From Nemopilema nomurai (lineage: Eukaryota; Cnidaria; Scyphozoa; Rhizostomeae; Rhizostomatidae), in NCBI GenBank assembly GCA_003864495.1, contig ML133480.1, positions 829,449 through 893,448 on the forward strand: a stretch of DNA of 64,000 bases, read 5' to 3'. Position 1 is the first letter of the stretch; every line of letters begins with the position of its first letter. The position numbers and the translations under genes are program-made. Under the pieces are notes generated by a model. That model made no database searches. It had not been told where the DNA came from and was given only the letters and a program-made list of their open reading frames with translations. Below are positions 1 to 33,100 of the stretch, one piece after another.

Positions 1-151
1 CAGGTTTTATGGATAGACAGTTCTGTTGGAAAGTTTCGAAAAGGCAGTTTTGCACCCCAGAACAAAACTGTTAAAGATTTATCACTAAGAAGTAATCAAA
101 ACTGCAAATAAAGCAATAAAAAGCTGGGAAAAAATGTAGCATGCAAATAAC

Positions 152-833
152 CGTTTCAACAAGCGAGTCTCTATCTTCAATAACAGCGACATCCTGTCCT
201 CCATCTTCGTCGTAAAAACTGCTCAGCGCCAACTGTGTTTGAAAAGTAGACGGCATAAACTAACTGAGTAGCACAAAGTGAGAGGAACCCATAAAAAATG
301 GCAATTATAAATAAGAACGCTTCTAGTAGAATAATGCTAGATAATGAAAATGAAATCTAAAGAAATAGTGCTGAAACAGGATTAGTTTACATTTACTTCA
401 TATATTTATATCTCACGGAAAAATTCTTAAAAGTAACTTTGTTTTAGAACATATCAAGAAAAGCAATAATAAAAATTATTAATTTATCTCTTGGGAAAGC
501 ATTTCAAACTGCAAAATTCGAAGTTCACAGCCCCATACAAAAATCCAAAAAAACAAGCATCGCATTCTATATTTGAAACAGAAGGTCAGGCGTCACTATT
601 TCAATAATTTTAAGGCGGTAACAATATAATTTAGGCCCTCGATGGATTCACCAGGATACAAGTAATAAGGGTCCTGTTTGGTGTTTACAAATGGGAAACT
701 AACAAAAAGGCTACATAATTTTAAACTTTACATGAAGCTCCCATCCTGATGCTTCAAGATAAAACTGAGCCCTCTCTGAATCACATCCAGTTACACTAAT
801 AAACTCCTCTAACAGTTGCTGCTTCTCTGCCAT
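152..833 (-). CDS. NSFL1C: NSFL1C/p47-like p97 cofactor, first two coding exons (partial)
   Basis: Two exons on the minus strand join in frame: exon 1 is 833 down to 732 (34 codons, starting MAEKQQLLEEF) and exon 2 is 232 down to 152 (27 codons, starting LALSSFYDEDGG). Exon 1 ends at a GTAAAG donor, and exon 2 follows an AG acceptor and ends before a weak GTTATT donor. Joined, they give a UBA-like domain reading GWELH/LALSSFYDEDGG, the three-helix N-terminus of p47 (NSFL1C). p47 is the cofactor that recruits the AAA ATPase p97/VCP to monoubiquitinated cargo in Golgi and ER membrane fusion. The SEP and UBX domains should lie beyond the left edge. The related UBXN2A/B proteins are a less likely alternative, because they lack this N-terminal UBA. 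The assignment rests on remembered family sequence, not on a search. Confidence 0.85.
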
Positions 834-2054
834 CTTGTAGTCTCGTCTTCGACTGAGACAAGCGATCAGCCGATCATTCCAATCACTGATCGATCATTCG
901 TGAATTGAATCAATGTCGAGGCGGAAAGGACCTGTTCAATTACAACTTATCACAAGAGGCCACCCGAAGAAGAAAAACAGGACTTTGAATATATCAGCTC
1001 TAAAAATAGATCCTAAAGACGTTCGTTGCAACTAATCGCATAAACATTGACACAATCAATTGTTGACATCACATCTATTAATAATCGTGGGCATAGAAAT
1101 GTTCGGGATGAAAACAATTGCTGTAGCTTTATCACAGTACTATACATGTCTTACCAAATTCACTTATATAAAGTTAGAAGGATAAACGATTAAATATTTT
1201 TTGGTCTACTTCCATATAGAAGATATCATATACCTGCCATAAATTTGTTTGTGGGCTAGGGACTACAGAGACGTCTTCCGCCTTCAGTAAAAGAGCCCCG
1301 TACTTACGTTTAGCTCTTATTTATCTAATTATTTTTCTCTCATTCTCATGTTTTTGCCCCACTTGCCCTGAGCGAATACAGGCATCCGGAGGCCATATCG
1401 TAACATCAAGCAAAAACGTTTTGCAGGTAGCTTTGCTGGCAACGCCTTTGCGAACCCGTCAGAATCAAATGCCTGGTTTTTCGAAGGCAACTTTAGAGCT
1501 AGCAATACTAAAACACAATAGGTTCCAAGCCAAACATGCTTTGCTTGCGTGTCTTTTACAGCTGAGAATCCTCCGAAGACGTAAAAGCTTCAAGAAGACT
1601 CGAGGCTACAAGTCCCGGCTAATTTTTTCCAAGGACGTCTATATCCATATTGTGAATGGATTTGATAGCTTATAATTTAGTGTTTGAGTTCAGCAGATTA
1701 ATTAAAAACTTCTCCACAAGAACTAGGGTACCATCAGTTTGAAGAAAGGCAATTGGGAATGGGTAAACATTCTGTTCAAAAATTCAACTGAGATTTAAAT
1801 TTTTGCAGGATTGGGTAAGAAGTCATCATTTTAGAGAAACACTGAATTGAATGACTTTCAAACAAGGTGAAGGGGTATGCATGCATGGGGAAACAGCCCC
1901 CATGTTATTCAAATGTAGACTAGCTTTTACTTTAAGTATATGGAAAACCCTTCAATTTTCCAGAGGGTTGAGGGTTAGATAGGGGGCTAAACCTGTGGAG
2001 CCATTATAAAGGGCGTAGTCGCGTGAAGGATTGCATTATACTGCTGATGTTAAG

Positions 2055-2215
2055 AATATGAGGAGAGCTAGAAGGGTACACAATAAACTATGGCGTACTT
2101 GTTGGTAAGAAAGATTCTAAATTGACAACTTTACAGATTCATTTCATTTCAAGGTTTTCGTTTTTTATTGTTATTTCATTGTTGTGACTCCATTCATTGC
2201 ATTACATGGGCATTC
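2055..2215. repeat. dispersed repeat, copy 1 (about 150 bp)
   Basis: This stretch resembles 6890-7045 in the same orientation. Shared blocks include cttgttg near the start, attcatttcat with tcaaggtttt in the middle, ttttttattgttat, and ccattcattgca at the end. The copies differ by many substitutions, so this is an old dispersed or duplicated element. No coding potential or terminal repeats were recognised. Confidence 0.5.
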
Positions 2216-5200
2216 ACTTTATATGAAAATGGACTCCTGCTACAAAGCTGATGATGCGGTCCCTTCTTAACAATTTTCGCTTATCTGTTCAAATAATCGG
2301 TAGGGTGCCTTCCAGCTAAAATTGAATATATCTATTTTCTTCAAGCGGCTGTCAAGTTGTACTTGCAAACACGACATTTTCCAGATAGATTTGCTCGAAT
2401 CCTCCCTTTAGCCAAGAAACGTTTTCTCCTTTCCGCATGAAAGTACGGAAGGTTTCACGAGAATTCAGTTAAGACAGTTGTGGTTTAGGCGTTGAACCCT
2501 AATTGACCAGGTAATGAAAAATTTCTTCATTCCGATCATAGATCCATTCACAATTTGACCCCACCTTTCATAAGCTATGCATTCTTTAGGCTCTGTCAGT
2601 GATAGAGGATGAAAACAGGGAAAGAAGAATAATAAAGCGCCAAAACAGACGATGATCAATATAAATGTTTAAAGTGGTTGACATGTTTAATTTATAAGCT
2701 TCATACCATCTGCAGGAGACAGCAGGCTCGAAGCGAGATTGAAATAAATGGGGGTAAATGAGGTTCTTTGAATTGCTCTTAAGACCGCATTCTTTTACTT
2801 ATTGACACCATAAACATCTTTTAAAAAGACAACGAGGCTACGAATCCGTTCATTGGAACGAGACTTAAAGATCCCCATGTTATCAAAACATTGATGGTCA
2901 TCGTAGTGAAATTGCCTGAGTAATTGATAGAAGGAATGGGCTCGCTTTCAAGTCGTTATGGTCATGAAGAAAGGGGCAAGACTAATTGAACCACCTCTGA
3001 AAATAATCACTGACTCAAGGTTGATTGAAGCTTCGATCTTTGGGGGAAATACTCTAGTGTTGAGCTTTAGTGGGTTTTGAAAGGAAGTTAGAACAGCTAA
3101 ATCAAGACAGGCCTAGGGGAGTAAGCTTTTTCATAAGGAGAAGACCAGTCCCATTTCAACGATGAAAGGGAAGTTTGTTGTTACCAATCAGTGACGCATT
3201 TACCCATGGGCCTACTGGGCCAGATCATAATTTCGTTAAGCCTAAACAAAGTGATGTTGATAAATTAAATAGCATTATACGAACTACTTTTGCATATTTT
3301 AGGGGGACCACAACAACTTTGGCACAGGGCTCCGGCAGTCGTAAATGCAGTCCTGTTTGCAGTCAAGAATAATTCCCAAAAAATCCATTTTAAGCTTCGT
3401 CCTAAGTTAGAATGTTTTAGTGAAACAACTTTCTTGCCTTAGTCCAGTAGCGTTTTGCGGCACTCTGGTTCAGAAAAAGCTATAAAAGATCAAACGATAA
3501 AGTAACCATCCTGTGAATTGAACTAATCTCATTTTCTAAGTATGCTGCAAAGCCCAATGAGGACTTGCTAAACTAACAATGGCGTAATGTAAAGATTATT
3601 TGTAATAACATCGAGAGCTTAGCAACAGAATTACAACACTGGATTTTGAAGAGACGCCGCCATAACATTCGGGAATAAAGAGGTTCTTGCAGGGAAGTCC
3701 CTGGCAAAGGAATGCACCTGAATAAAAGAAGTAGCCAGAACTAAGATTAACACAACCAATTTTAGGATGAAGTACTAATAATATCGAAATGCTGATCGTC
3801 AGATGAAGTAAAGGTCAAAGATTTTAGCTTGCATTTTCATGTCAAAGTGCTAGTTCATCGCTGCCCAACTGTAAAAAAGTTTCCTTAAAAGTTTGGAAAT
3901 ATTAGGCCATACAATCCTTTATTTTATGATAATGATACTGACAGACTTTCACTTGTCAAAGCTCAAATTGACAATGCCCTTTTGTTATCTGGGATCTTGG
4001 AACATAATCTCTCAAGAGCGAAATAAATATTACGCCTATGTCTCCTGAGCCAGTTTTTATAGCTGCATTGTTATTGGAACAAATATTCTCGACATTTTTA
4101 ACTCACGCTCTGAAAACACTATTGGGATGTACAGAAATGTTTTTTAGGGTCAAAGACACAGATATTGTTATGGCATTGGTAGAAAATAGAAATGTTTGGA
4201 ACACCCAGGTATCATGACCCTGCGGGGGAGCGCACTGCCTTGCACCGCTACTTCTCGAAGACAATGACATTTGGTGAAATCCACGAACTAAGTTTGTTTA
4301 GGTTAAAGTTAAACTGCAAGGCTGGATCGCTTGATAAAACACGAAAAATGCTAACGTGATATTAAGAAAAAGGTATCATGGAAGAGAAGTAAGTATAAAT
4401 AATAACTTTAATATCGAGGAATTCGTTTTGCTTATAATGGATGCATATGATTGTGAACAAGGAAATCAACGATGGCCTGGTATGTTCTCTGGCCTTCTGT
4501 TTTGCAGGAGACATGCCCATCCCGTTCGCAATTATTATGATAAAGCCTTCACAAGACAGTGTGCCGTTACTGAAATAGCATACTTGACAAAATATTTGAA
4601 TACTACATAACTTATTAGCTAGATTTTGAGAAAGTCATGAGAATCTCGGTTATTACAAGCATCGTTAAGGACAACTGTCAACAAATAAAGTGTCCTACAT
4701 CACCTGAGTCTAGTTTTTTCTTTGTTGCAAACAAGTTGGGTGTCATTAGTACGGTTTGCCAACTTAATTAAACAAAGGCCTTTAACGGTTCAACTTCAAA
4801 CGTGCCTCAAATGCAACAGGTATTGTGCAGAGCGTAAAAACCAGAATTGCTTGTTGCGGGTTCAGCTAAGCAAATCTTTCAAATGCACTGGTTGTATTTT
4901 AACCTTCGTTTCTTCGCCTTCCAAGTTTCTTTTCATATCATCCTTTGTTATAGTTCAAAATATAACTCCTTCTCAGCTACAATTATTACATGTTTATTTT
5001 GATCTGTTTTTGGGGGTATTTTAAACGAAAATAGTTCCGAAATTCAGGTGCTTCAAGCGCGTTTGTTTTTGAGATCACATGGTTGTTAAAAGAATACCCT
5101 ATTGTTAATCATCTGGGCCAGCTCAGTTGTTTCCATGGCTGCTTCGTGGTTCCATTGGCTGCTAATAACGTAGATCTAGATATAGGCTCTAGTTTAAGAA

Positions 5201-6889
5201 CATGGATTTAAATGTTGCAATGTCAATCCAATAGCTGATCTACTCTAAGTCGGTACCCTACGTAAAAAGTAATTGAAACTCCCCAGCTGGTACTTAAGGA
5301 ATACCTAATTGATGTCAAAATAGCCCAGCCAAAATAAATTTCCTTGTTTAAAATCTAGTTGGGAAACAATTCAAGCATGGTGCTCAGATTTATCTTTTGT
5401 TAAATATTTGCTAGTTTTTTAGATAGACCATATATATGAGTGATAATCCAGTTCCATTTTTATAAATAAACTGTATCTGCAAATCACTTGTTCATACCAT
5501 AGTTTCACACTGTGTCACATAATTGCATCAGATCTACTCTCTAAGATACTCTAGAGAAGGAGCTTTTTGAATTGCTGTTCAGATAAAAACTTTTGTCTAA
5601 AAGTTATTGTGCAAGATAATTGACTCTGGAATCTTGATAATGTGATAAAAGAAGTTGTGGATAGGTGTAGAGTTTTGGAAATGTAGATATTACAGATACA
5701 GATAAGGGCATTGGTAATAGGCAGTGAAATAAAAACGCCTTGAAGAATCCACACAAAAGCCCAGTTAAATTGATGAGCTTGAAATGACACACCACAGGCT
5801 TTGATTTTTACACTACATTCTGTTGAAAATTTTACTATCAAACTTGGAGGCAAAACAAAATGTTGCTATACAGAAAACAAAGAATGTTTATGGCAGAAAG
5901 GGCAGAAAATAGTAGAGCTAGTAGAAAATAGTAGAGAAAGAGCATGTATCTTTTTACATGTGATTTTTTGGTGCCCAATTAGGTAAAGGTGGTTAAGGTC
6001 ATTTGGAAGCATAAAAGAAAAATTATATTAGTCATAGTGAGTCATGATCTGCATGAGTTAGAGTATGGTGGATGATGTGTCTGGCAGAAAAATTACCACC
6101 AAACTTTATTTATTCTGAATGGTCACCAAAATTTGCAGAGTAAAAAGTCCTTATAAAGCTTTTTTTCTTATTTTCTTTTTTTTAAGATGAAGTGTTCTTA
6201 AGCTTAAGAATTGTTTTTTGTAATTAGGATGGTATCAAATTGTGTTTCAAAGTTTGCTGATAACTGGCACCCACAAAAAGGGCCTGGGAACCAGGCTCTT
6301 GGATTTCTAGTGTTCTTTACAGTCTCCCCATAAGATTCTAAAACCAATGCTACTTAGTAAGGATTTCAAGTGGTATTTGCTTAAGAACATCCTGTTAAAA
6401 CATTTACTTTAAATGGTATTAGTTTATTTAAATGGCAGAGCTCTCTTTACCTAGTTATTGTAGGCACAAAGCATCTCAGTTTCACTTAAGAGATGGGCTT
6501 TAGGAACTTTTGCCTGCACTGATCACTGATGATAAACTTCACTTGTCTGTTTTTTGATGAAATTTAGAAAATAATCTTACCACACTCCCCAGAACCAGCA
6601 ACATTACTCTTGAGATAGTTACATGTCACCCCTAATTAAAAACAGACTTTTCTCCTGAACAGGACCAATGCCTCAAAAATGACAAATTAGACATCTGTGG
6701 CACTTTCCTCTTTTTCTTGTTACGTTGCACATTGTAAATTTTCTGATTATAGCTTTCCACCTAAGTTAAATCTGAATAGCAAGTATTATTATTGCTCTGG
6801 AAGCTAGGATTAGGTTCATTGGATTAGTCTATCCAGTCATTAGAATAGTGAATCTTAAGCTTTATTTCAAACTACTGAAATTGTGAATA

Positions 6890-7045
6890 AGAGGAAAGCT
6901 CAAGAGATACACAAAGAATTCTGACTTACTTGTTGCAAAGAGGATTTTTAAATTGACACATTTACCGATTCATTTCATCTCAAGGTTTTAATTTTTTATT
7001 GTTATGTTCATGTTGTGACCCCATTCATTGCAACAATACATATGA
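6890..7045. repeat. dispersed repeat, copy 2 (about 150 bp)
   Basis: Second, diverged copy of the 2055-2215 repeat, in the same orientation and about 4.8 kb away. The best-preserved blocks are gattcatttcatctcaagg and the ccattcattgcaa end. It lies in the presumed 5' region of ARHGAP39. Confidence 0.5.
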
Positions 7046-9057
7046 CTGTTTCTTCATGTCAACTTGAAACAAAAGTTTTTCTTCCACCTCTAAATTCAAA
7101 TTGGGGATTCTTGCAAAATGGCCTTTGCTTTATCTTGGTAATGATCTCTGCCCACCAAGCCAGAATCTTTATGAACAAATGATTGGAATTCTTTGACATA
7201 AACACTCATATTGTTTCTTATCTTGAAGATAAAATTCAGACGTCAATGAAAGAACCGATATTGTTTTAAAAGGGAGTTTATCATTATGGAGAGCCTCAAA
7301 CTTCCCTTCAGACAAAGATCTTTTTGTCAATCTCAGTTTCAGCTTGAAATTTCACTAGTGCTGTTCGGGAATAGAACCTTGTTTTGATTTGTCTTTTTGA
7401 AGGCACCATCAGGAATATATGGTTTTCATTCTTTTAATGTCTATTGCAAAACTTGAGAAAATGGGGGCAGAATCCCCACCAGGCCCTTTCTCATTTATTA
7501 CACTGTTATAAAGGAAGCATACTGCAGTTTGACAGTAATTGGGGGGGGGGGTGCAGCATCCCCAGCCCCCCGGTTTCGACGGGCTTCAGTTACACTTTTT
7601 CTTGTAAACAGTTGAGGTTCCACAGTGAGTCCTCCCAGTAATCTTCTCATTTCCGAAGTGACAAAAACCTCGCGACGTCATCGTTCGCGTTTCCGTGGTT
7701 ACGTGCTAAAAATACCTACCTGATGGTCTGGTCTGTGTCACACAGTAATTTCCCGTGATTCCGATGTTTGCTTGATTTTTGTCCTCCTCTGTCACATTTC
7801 CTTGTTGTGAAAGCGGCAACATGTTGATTGAATCGTGTCGTTCGTGATTCTGAATAAAAAATAACAGCAAATGATTGGTTAGCTATGTGGAAATACAAGT
7901 GCAATATGATAATGATTATGAAAAGGTCAGTATTTCATTTTAATGAATTTCGAGCCAAATTAGCAGGGTTCATTTTGTCATAGGCTTCGGTGTCCTTTAA
8001 CCGTCTTATTTCGTAAGCCAATATATGTTTGAGATCGTTGCTTTATACAACTTCACGCATTTTATTACCGTCGTTACGAGCCTTAAATTGCCAACCAATG
8101 CTTTTGTATGTTTTTGGGATTTAGACCCCTCCCAACATTTTTGTATCAACTTTAAAATAGCTCAAGTTTATTGATGCCTATACGAATTACCCAGATGGTG
8201 AAGGCCGCCATGCGTTTCCGAGTGTTTTTGAGGAACAAACACACATTTTAAACCAGTTTCTGCCCTGGTTCCATTTCGTCAAAAGAATCCCAGTTCTGTT
8301 CTACAATTCTTCCCTCGAAGCTATAAACGGATTCTATTTCCCTGTACACGCAATTATCCTTATAGCCTTAGTTGTTGCTTACCAAGGGGCTATTGACCCC
8401 TTACTTTCTGGCAAGCCATGCAAAAGCTCCCCGTTCAAACCCAATGTCTCTATGCTCATGACCTAAGGCTCATGACTCCTGCGAGACCAAAAGTGCCCTT
8501 TCCAAGTCCAAATATGGGAGTGCTCACGACCCCCTATCTCTGTCCGCCCCCAATTTTTAAATGTTTCCTATATCCCTGGCAGTAGGCTTCTGGTGTTTGA
8601 TCCGTGTCCCGAATTTTCTGCTATGTGGATTATTTTACAATGCCTAGAGCTTAGCAATCAACTTCCTTCGATATTTTTCTGAATCTCTGCTTAGTCTCTC
8701 GCCTCTGGTTGTTTTCTTCGAAATTTTCAGCAAGCTAATATATTTTCTTTCTGGCCTGGGAACATTCTGCGACTGTGTTTGTTTTCTTTCAACTGTAAAC
8801 ACTAGCTGTCCGAACATATGCGCATGTGCGCTTCGAACATCGCGGCCATGTGATGCAGCAGTTTTTAGATGTTGTTGTAGTTGCTACAAGCACAGCTTTT
8901 AACGAACAGCTTTTATAAAGACACCAACGTCGAAGTTGCCTCAAAGATATAAACAAATTATGAACAAGCCATCGCTGAGTCATTTAAAATTTGAATCGGT
9001 TTTTTAGCTTAAATTTCCATGATTCTTTGTTGATGGTTGTGCTTCGTTTTCTCTTAG

Positions 9058-28947
<19,890 letters not shown>

Positions 28948-29940
28948 TTCCTGTTGGGATATCAATGGTTACCAGGCCATACAGCACGGAGTTCACCACC
29001 TAACGGTGTGCAGATAATGTTGCGCTTGTTCAAAAGCACGAGAAAGAGGCGGTTGACATGACGACCCTCGAACGCCTTAAGTCCAAAGTACTGATAAAAG
29101 TTATGATGATTATCAACGCAGACCACGACTTAATCTTGGTAGGTGTTTGGTAGAGGAGAAACTCTTATTTTCACAGGAAGACGATTTCATCTCATGTAAG
29201 AAGTACACGGAGAGGACGTGCGTTTTTGTTAGAATGCTTCACTTATTGTTAAACCTTTTCGGCGAGCTGCTGAAAAGTTATGTTTGATGATCCTGATCCT
29301 GCAATGTTATGTTCGATCTAATAAGTGATTTCTTATGATTTTCTGCTATATATATTTTGATAAAAATGAGAGTATTTTTCAATTCTTAAACAACAGCCCA
29401 GATTCCGAAGCTAAGCCATCAGCTCTTTCCTATTTCTTGTTGCTTTTTGATGGTGTGTAAGAAAACACTCTTCGCTTCCTGTTTGTTTTTGTAACTCATT
29501 ATGAACTGTAATATTCTGATTTTCCGAAACGTGTTTCGGAGACCTTTGCGAATGTCAGGTCCGCTTGCAAAAAGGTTTTACTTTATTATGTTAGTTTTCT
29601 AATCATTTGCTGAGTGCTTGTTTCGTTCAGCTTTCACTCAAGATTCGTTCTTCAAGTTGTTTTTGTTTTTTCGAAAATCATCTATCAGATGGCAAGTTTC
29701 TATTTTCCGCCATTCGGAGATATTGAAGTAGTTTCGATAATTTTGAAGTTAATTAATGACTTTTGAAAGCTCGTTGGCAGGCATTCAAAACATTTTACGT
29801 TATAACATCTATTTATAAACTACCTAGGGTTAGGACCCGGCTTAGGACCATCCCCTTCCTTCTTAGGTTTTCCACTTTTTTGCCTGTATAAGCTGGATCG
29901 CAACTTTCAGTTACCAAATTTTGTTCAAGTTTGTGCTTTT
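28948..29940 (+). other. ARHGAP39 3'UTR and downstream
   Basis: Begins directly after the TGA at 28945-28947. No coding exon was recognised. The first 200 bases are less AT-rich than the rest, as expected of a 3'UTR. No unambiguous AATAAA signal was found, so the transcript end is unknown. Confidence 0.5.
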
Positions 29941-29943
29941 ATT

Positions 29944-30125
29944 GCACGTGACCAGGTTGTGCTCAAGGTTGTGGTGATATAACACGTGACCGGACCCTTC
30001 TATTGTTGATATTAAGTTGTTTCGTTAAAAGCACGTGATCACGGTTGTGCTCAAGGTTGTGATAATATAACACGTGACCAGACCCTTCTATTGTTGATAT
30101 TAAGTTGTTGAAAGCACGTGATCAC
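29944..30125. repeat. 87-bp tandem repeat with five CACGTG E-boxes
   Basis: Just over two copies of a unit of 83-88 bp. CACGTG occurs at 29945, 29983, 30032, 30071 and 30115, each within gcacgtgaycac or acacgtgacc contexts. Between them repeat ggttgtgctcaaggttgtg and cccttctattgttgatatta. CACGTG is the E-box bound by MYC/MAX, USF, MITF/TFEB and CLOCK-type bHLH factors. The array lies about 1 kb past the ARHGAP39 stop; regulatory use is not demonstrated. Confidence 0.85.
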
Positions 30126-33100
30126 GGTTGTCGTCTGATGTGATTTTATTTATGACGTCCTAGAGAAAGACTAGCAGTTAATTGCAGAGTTTGATGTATG
30201 TATTGATTTTTATCAGGTTTCAAATGTAATATATTCCGTATCGATAGTTTCGAGTCGTAAACCTAATTTTGGCGTGTTCTCTTTTTATCTTCCCCTTCAC
30301 TGCCAATTTGAATAGACTATTTGCCTTGCATTGCGTGCCCTTTCTTACATACAACAATATACTCTTGGATGTGAAGATTTTTCAAAAAATGGAAAGTGAA
30401 GAAAAGTCTACTTCTGGCCTTGGTTCATTAAATGCTGATCGAATTGATCAGGTTGCTGAAAAACCTGTATGCAACTAACATAATGTTAGTTCATTTTTTT
30501 ATGCATTTTCTAAGATTAATTTTCGTTATGATTAACGGACTATTGTTTTCTTTTTACAATTATCGAGCTCTTCAGTACCCTGCACTTTTTACACTGCCAA
30601 CGAACTGTCAAATATCACACGACCGCCTTTTCGATTAAAACAGTCTATAACTGCTTGAAGAATTTTGAAAAGATTGTAACTATGAATTTTTTCTCTTGCG
30701 ACTAGACCACTACCGGCATTAATCTTGATTCTCAGTTCTTGATTTTGACAGCATGTCGCAACCGAATCATTGTAATCAACATTATATCATCTACTAAATC
30801 ACTGTAACCTGCACCCCTTTTGGATTTTCATCTAACTAAGAGTAACCAACACCTTTTTCCCCAACAAAACATTGAAAGTTTAGATGTATATATGGTTGTT
30901 TTGTTTTGCAAATAATATTAATGATTCCAGTTACTCAAGGCGGAAAAGGCAATGGAGTTCTTGAATGTTTACCATATGTGATACATTCGATTCTGTGGTC
31001 GGGAATAACCATTTACTTCTACTGTGAACCACATTAGCAAATCCCCTATTCAGAAATTAATCCTAAGGCTATAAGCATATTTTCAAATTCTTATATCATC
31101 AAAGATTATTTTCAAATCACTGCTTAGGGATTGTTTCAGAAATCTGCACGTTTGATATATTAAAATCCTGATGTTTTACTTTTGTAATAATTCTTGCTTC
31201 AATTTGATTCAGAAAGGGCAAAATATAGTTCAAAGGCTAAACCTCGAAGGCCAAAGCTAGAAGGCCAAAGATAGCTGGCCAAAGCTAGAATGCTTTGATT
31301 TTTAAGCAGTGCACGGAGAATTAAGAAAGCTGCAGGGGCTAGAGTCAAAGGTGAAATACTCAGTCTTTGTTCTCGTCGATGCCCTTCCAATTTTACTGGA
31401 TTTTTGTAGCAAATGATAGGTATGAGGTAGGCTTTATCTTGCTATGCCATTTTATGAAGTGGCAGTTGAGGGGTCTTTTTCACTCGAGTATGTCTTCATG
31501 AATATTTCTAACGTAAGGCCTTTTAGATCCCCTATAAATGAATGAGATCTCGGGTTCAAATTATAAGTGCTATATCGTTGATTCGAAATTTTCCTAGGCG
31601 AGGCAGGGTAAAGGAGCTGTACTGCTAGGCTGCCAATTAAAAGATTTAAATCTTACAATTACACAAAATACTTTTTATGAACAAATTGATGCGGTTAAAT
31701 CTCTTTTGGCATGTTCAACCAAAAAGCTGGATCATCCATCGAATTTTTCTCCCTCTCATATTTATGACTGTTTAGTTTCCCAAAAGGACCCAAATAAATG
31801 ACACATGAGACTTTCTTGGAAATTGCCATTTTCCCGTGGCTGGAAATTGCATGAATATATTCTCATAGCTTGCCGCCATTCTCTTTGATCTGAAGTCCAT
31901 TTTTCGCAATGCCCATCGGGAATCCTCCTGCTCAATTACGCTGCGAAGAAAGACTGGATCGAGCGTTCTTTTGTTCTCGCTGTACAAAAACGGCTGGCGG
32001 GAAAATCGAATCAGATTGCGAAGAAGAAGCCTACACTGTGATGCGTCGAATAAAGTCTTTCAAATCAAGACAACTAGAAGAGTATTGGCAAAGGAATTGA
32101 AAATCTAGAAACGAGCATGAGAGAAAGGATACTTTGCATTATTTGTGAGTACAGCTCTTTTCTCCCCAATACTTATTTTTTCATTGCAGTGGCTGTAAAT
32201 GGTTTTGTTTGTTGTTTAGGCCCTGTACCCTGTACATCTAAATTAATATAATACAGACATTAATCCCTCTCGTTGTAGTATCTTTTTAGAATAATGTCAA
32301 GTTTTGAATTTTAAGTGCTTGTTATAGTGCAGATGTAGGGCTTAGTGCGGACCTGTCAACTTTGCGGGAGACCCCAGGTTTTGCTTTCTTAGGTTTTTAA
32401 TGAATGTCTCCCTGTTTTTCTTGTCTTTCAGTAGAGGTTTTCTTATAAATAAAATGGTTGAAACGGCAAATATTTTGTTAGAGCTTGCGAAAAAATGAAA
32501 ACGTTGAAAACATTAGCAAGACAATTGTAATTGTTGTCATTTGTTTGGTCGCCATGATTTTTTGACAGGTATCTTGTTTATAAATTCAACAAACTCGAGG
32601 GATCTCCCTATTTATGACAAATCTCTCTGTTTTTCTCAACAATAATTCTGAAATCTCAAGGTTCTGAAAATTATAGGTTGACAGGTCTGTGATAGGAATT
32701 CCAGTGACCTAGCCAGTATTCCTACCATTATAGGCAACGAAGCTGTAATTTTATTATTATTTTTTTATTTCTTCTATTTAGTGGATTATATAAAAAGTTC
32801 CTTTTCGTAGTATGTCCTTAGATCATACAAATCTAGTTAAGAGTAATCTTGGTTTTGTTCGGTGTGATGTTTGGTCATCAACCAAGCTCCTGAACTGCAT
32901 GGCGTCTTCTTTTCATGTAAATGGCGTTGAATTTGTTTGGATCATACAATTAGATCATTTATGCAACATTTATGCGTTTTACAACAATAACTCGGTCTGC
33001 GATTTGTGATAATTGTTGGATGATTATTAAAGCTTTTAGGCCAGGAAATGCAATATTGCTTATTTATATCTTTACATCAAGATTTTCTGTTCTTTTGCCA

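Larger units (their letters stand above)
834..9057. other. intergenic / 5' region between NSFL1C and first recognised ARHGAP39 exon
   Basis: No confident coding exon was found in these 8.2 kb. The region must contain the divergent promoter of the minus-strand NSFL1C gene, near 834-1000. It should also hold the unrecognised first exon or exons of ARHGAP39, since the exon at 9058 opens inside a codon. One ATG frame begins at 913 (MSRRKGPVQLQL...) but has no convincing donor. The rest is AT-rich, with two diverged copies of a repeat of about 150 bp, a 10-base G run at 7541-7550, and scattered short open frames that look like chance. Confidence 0.5.

Noticed and set aside
913..1036. ATG frame MSRRKGPVQLQL as possible first ARHGAP39 exon
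   Set aside because: No donor that leaves an AG-ending two-base phase was seen, and the text does not resemble the N-terminus of the family.
5551..5853. 100-codon minus-strand frame upstream of ARHGAP39
   Set aside because: Mixed hydrophobic low-information text overlapping another frame on the same strand; no domain, no splice context.
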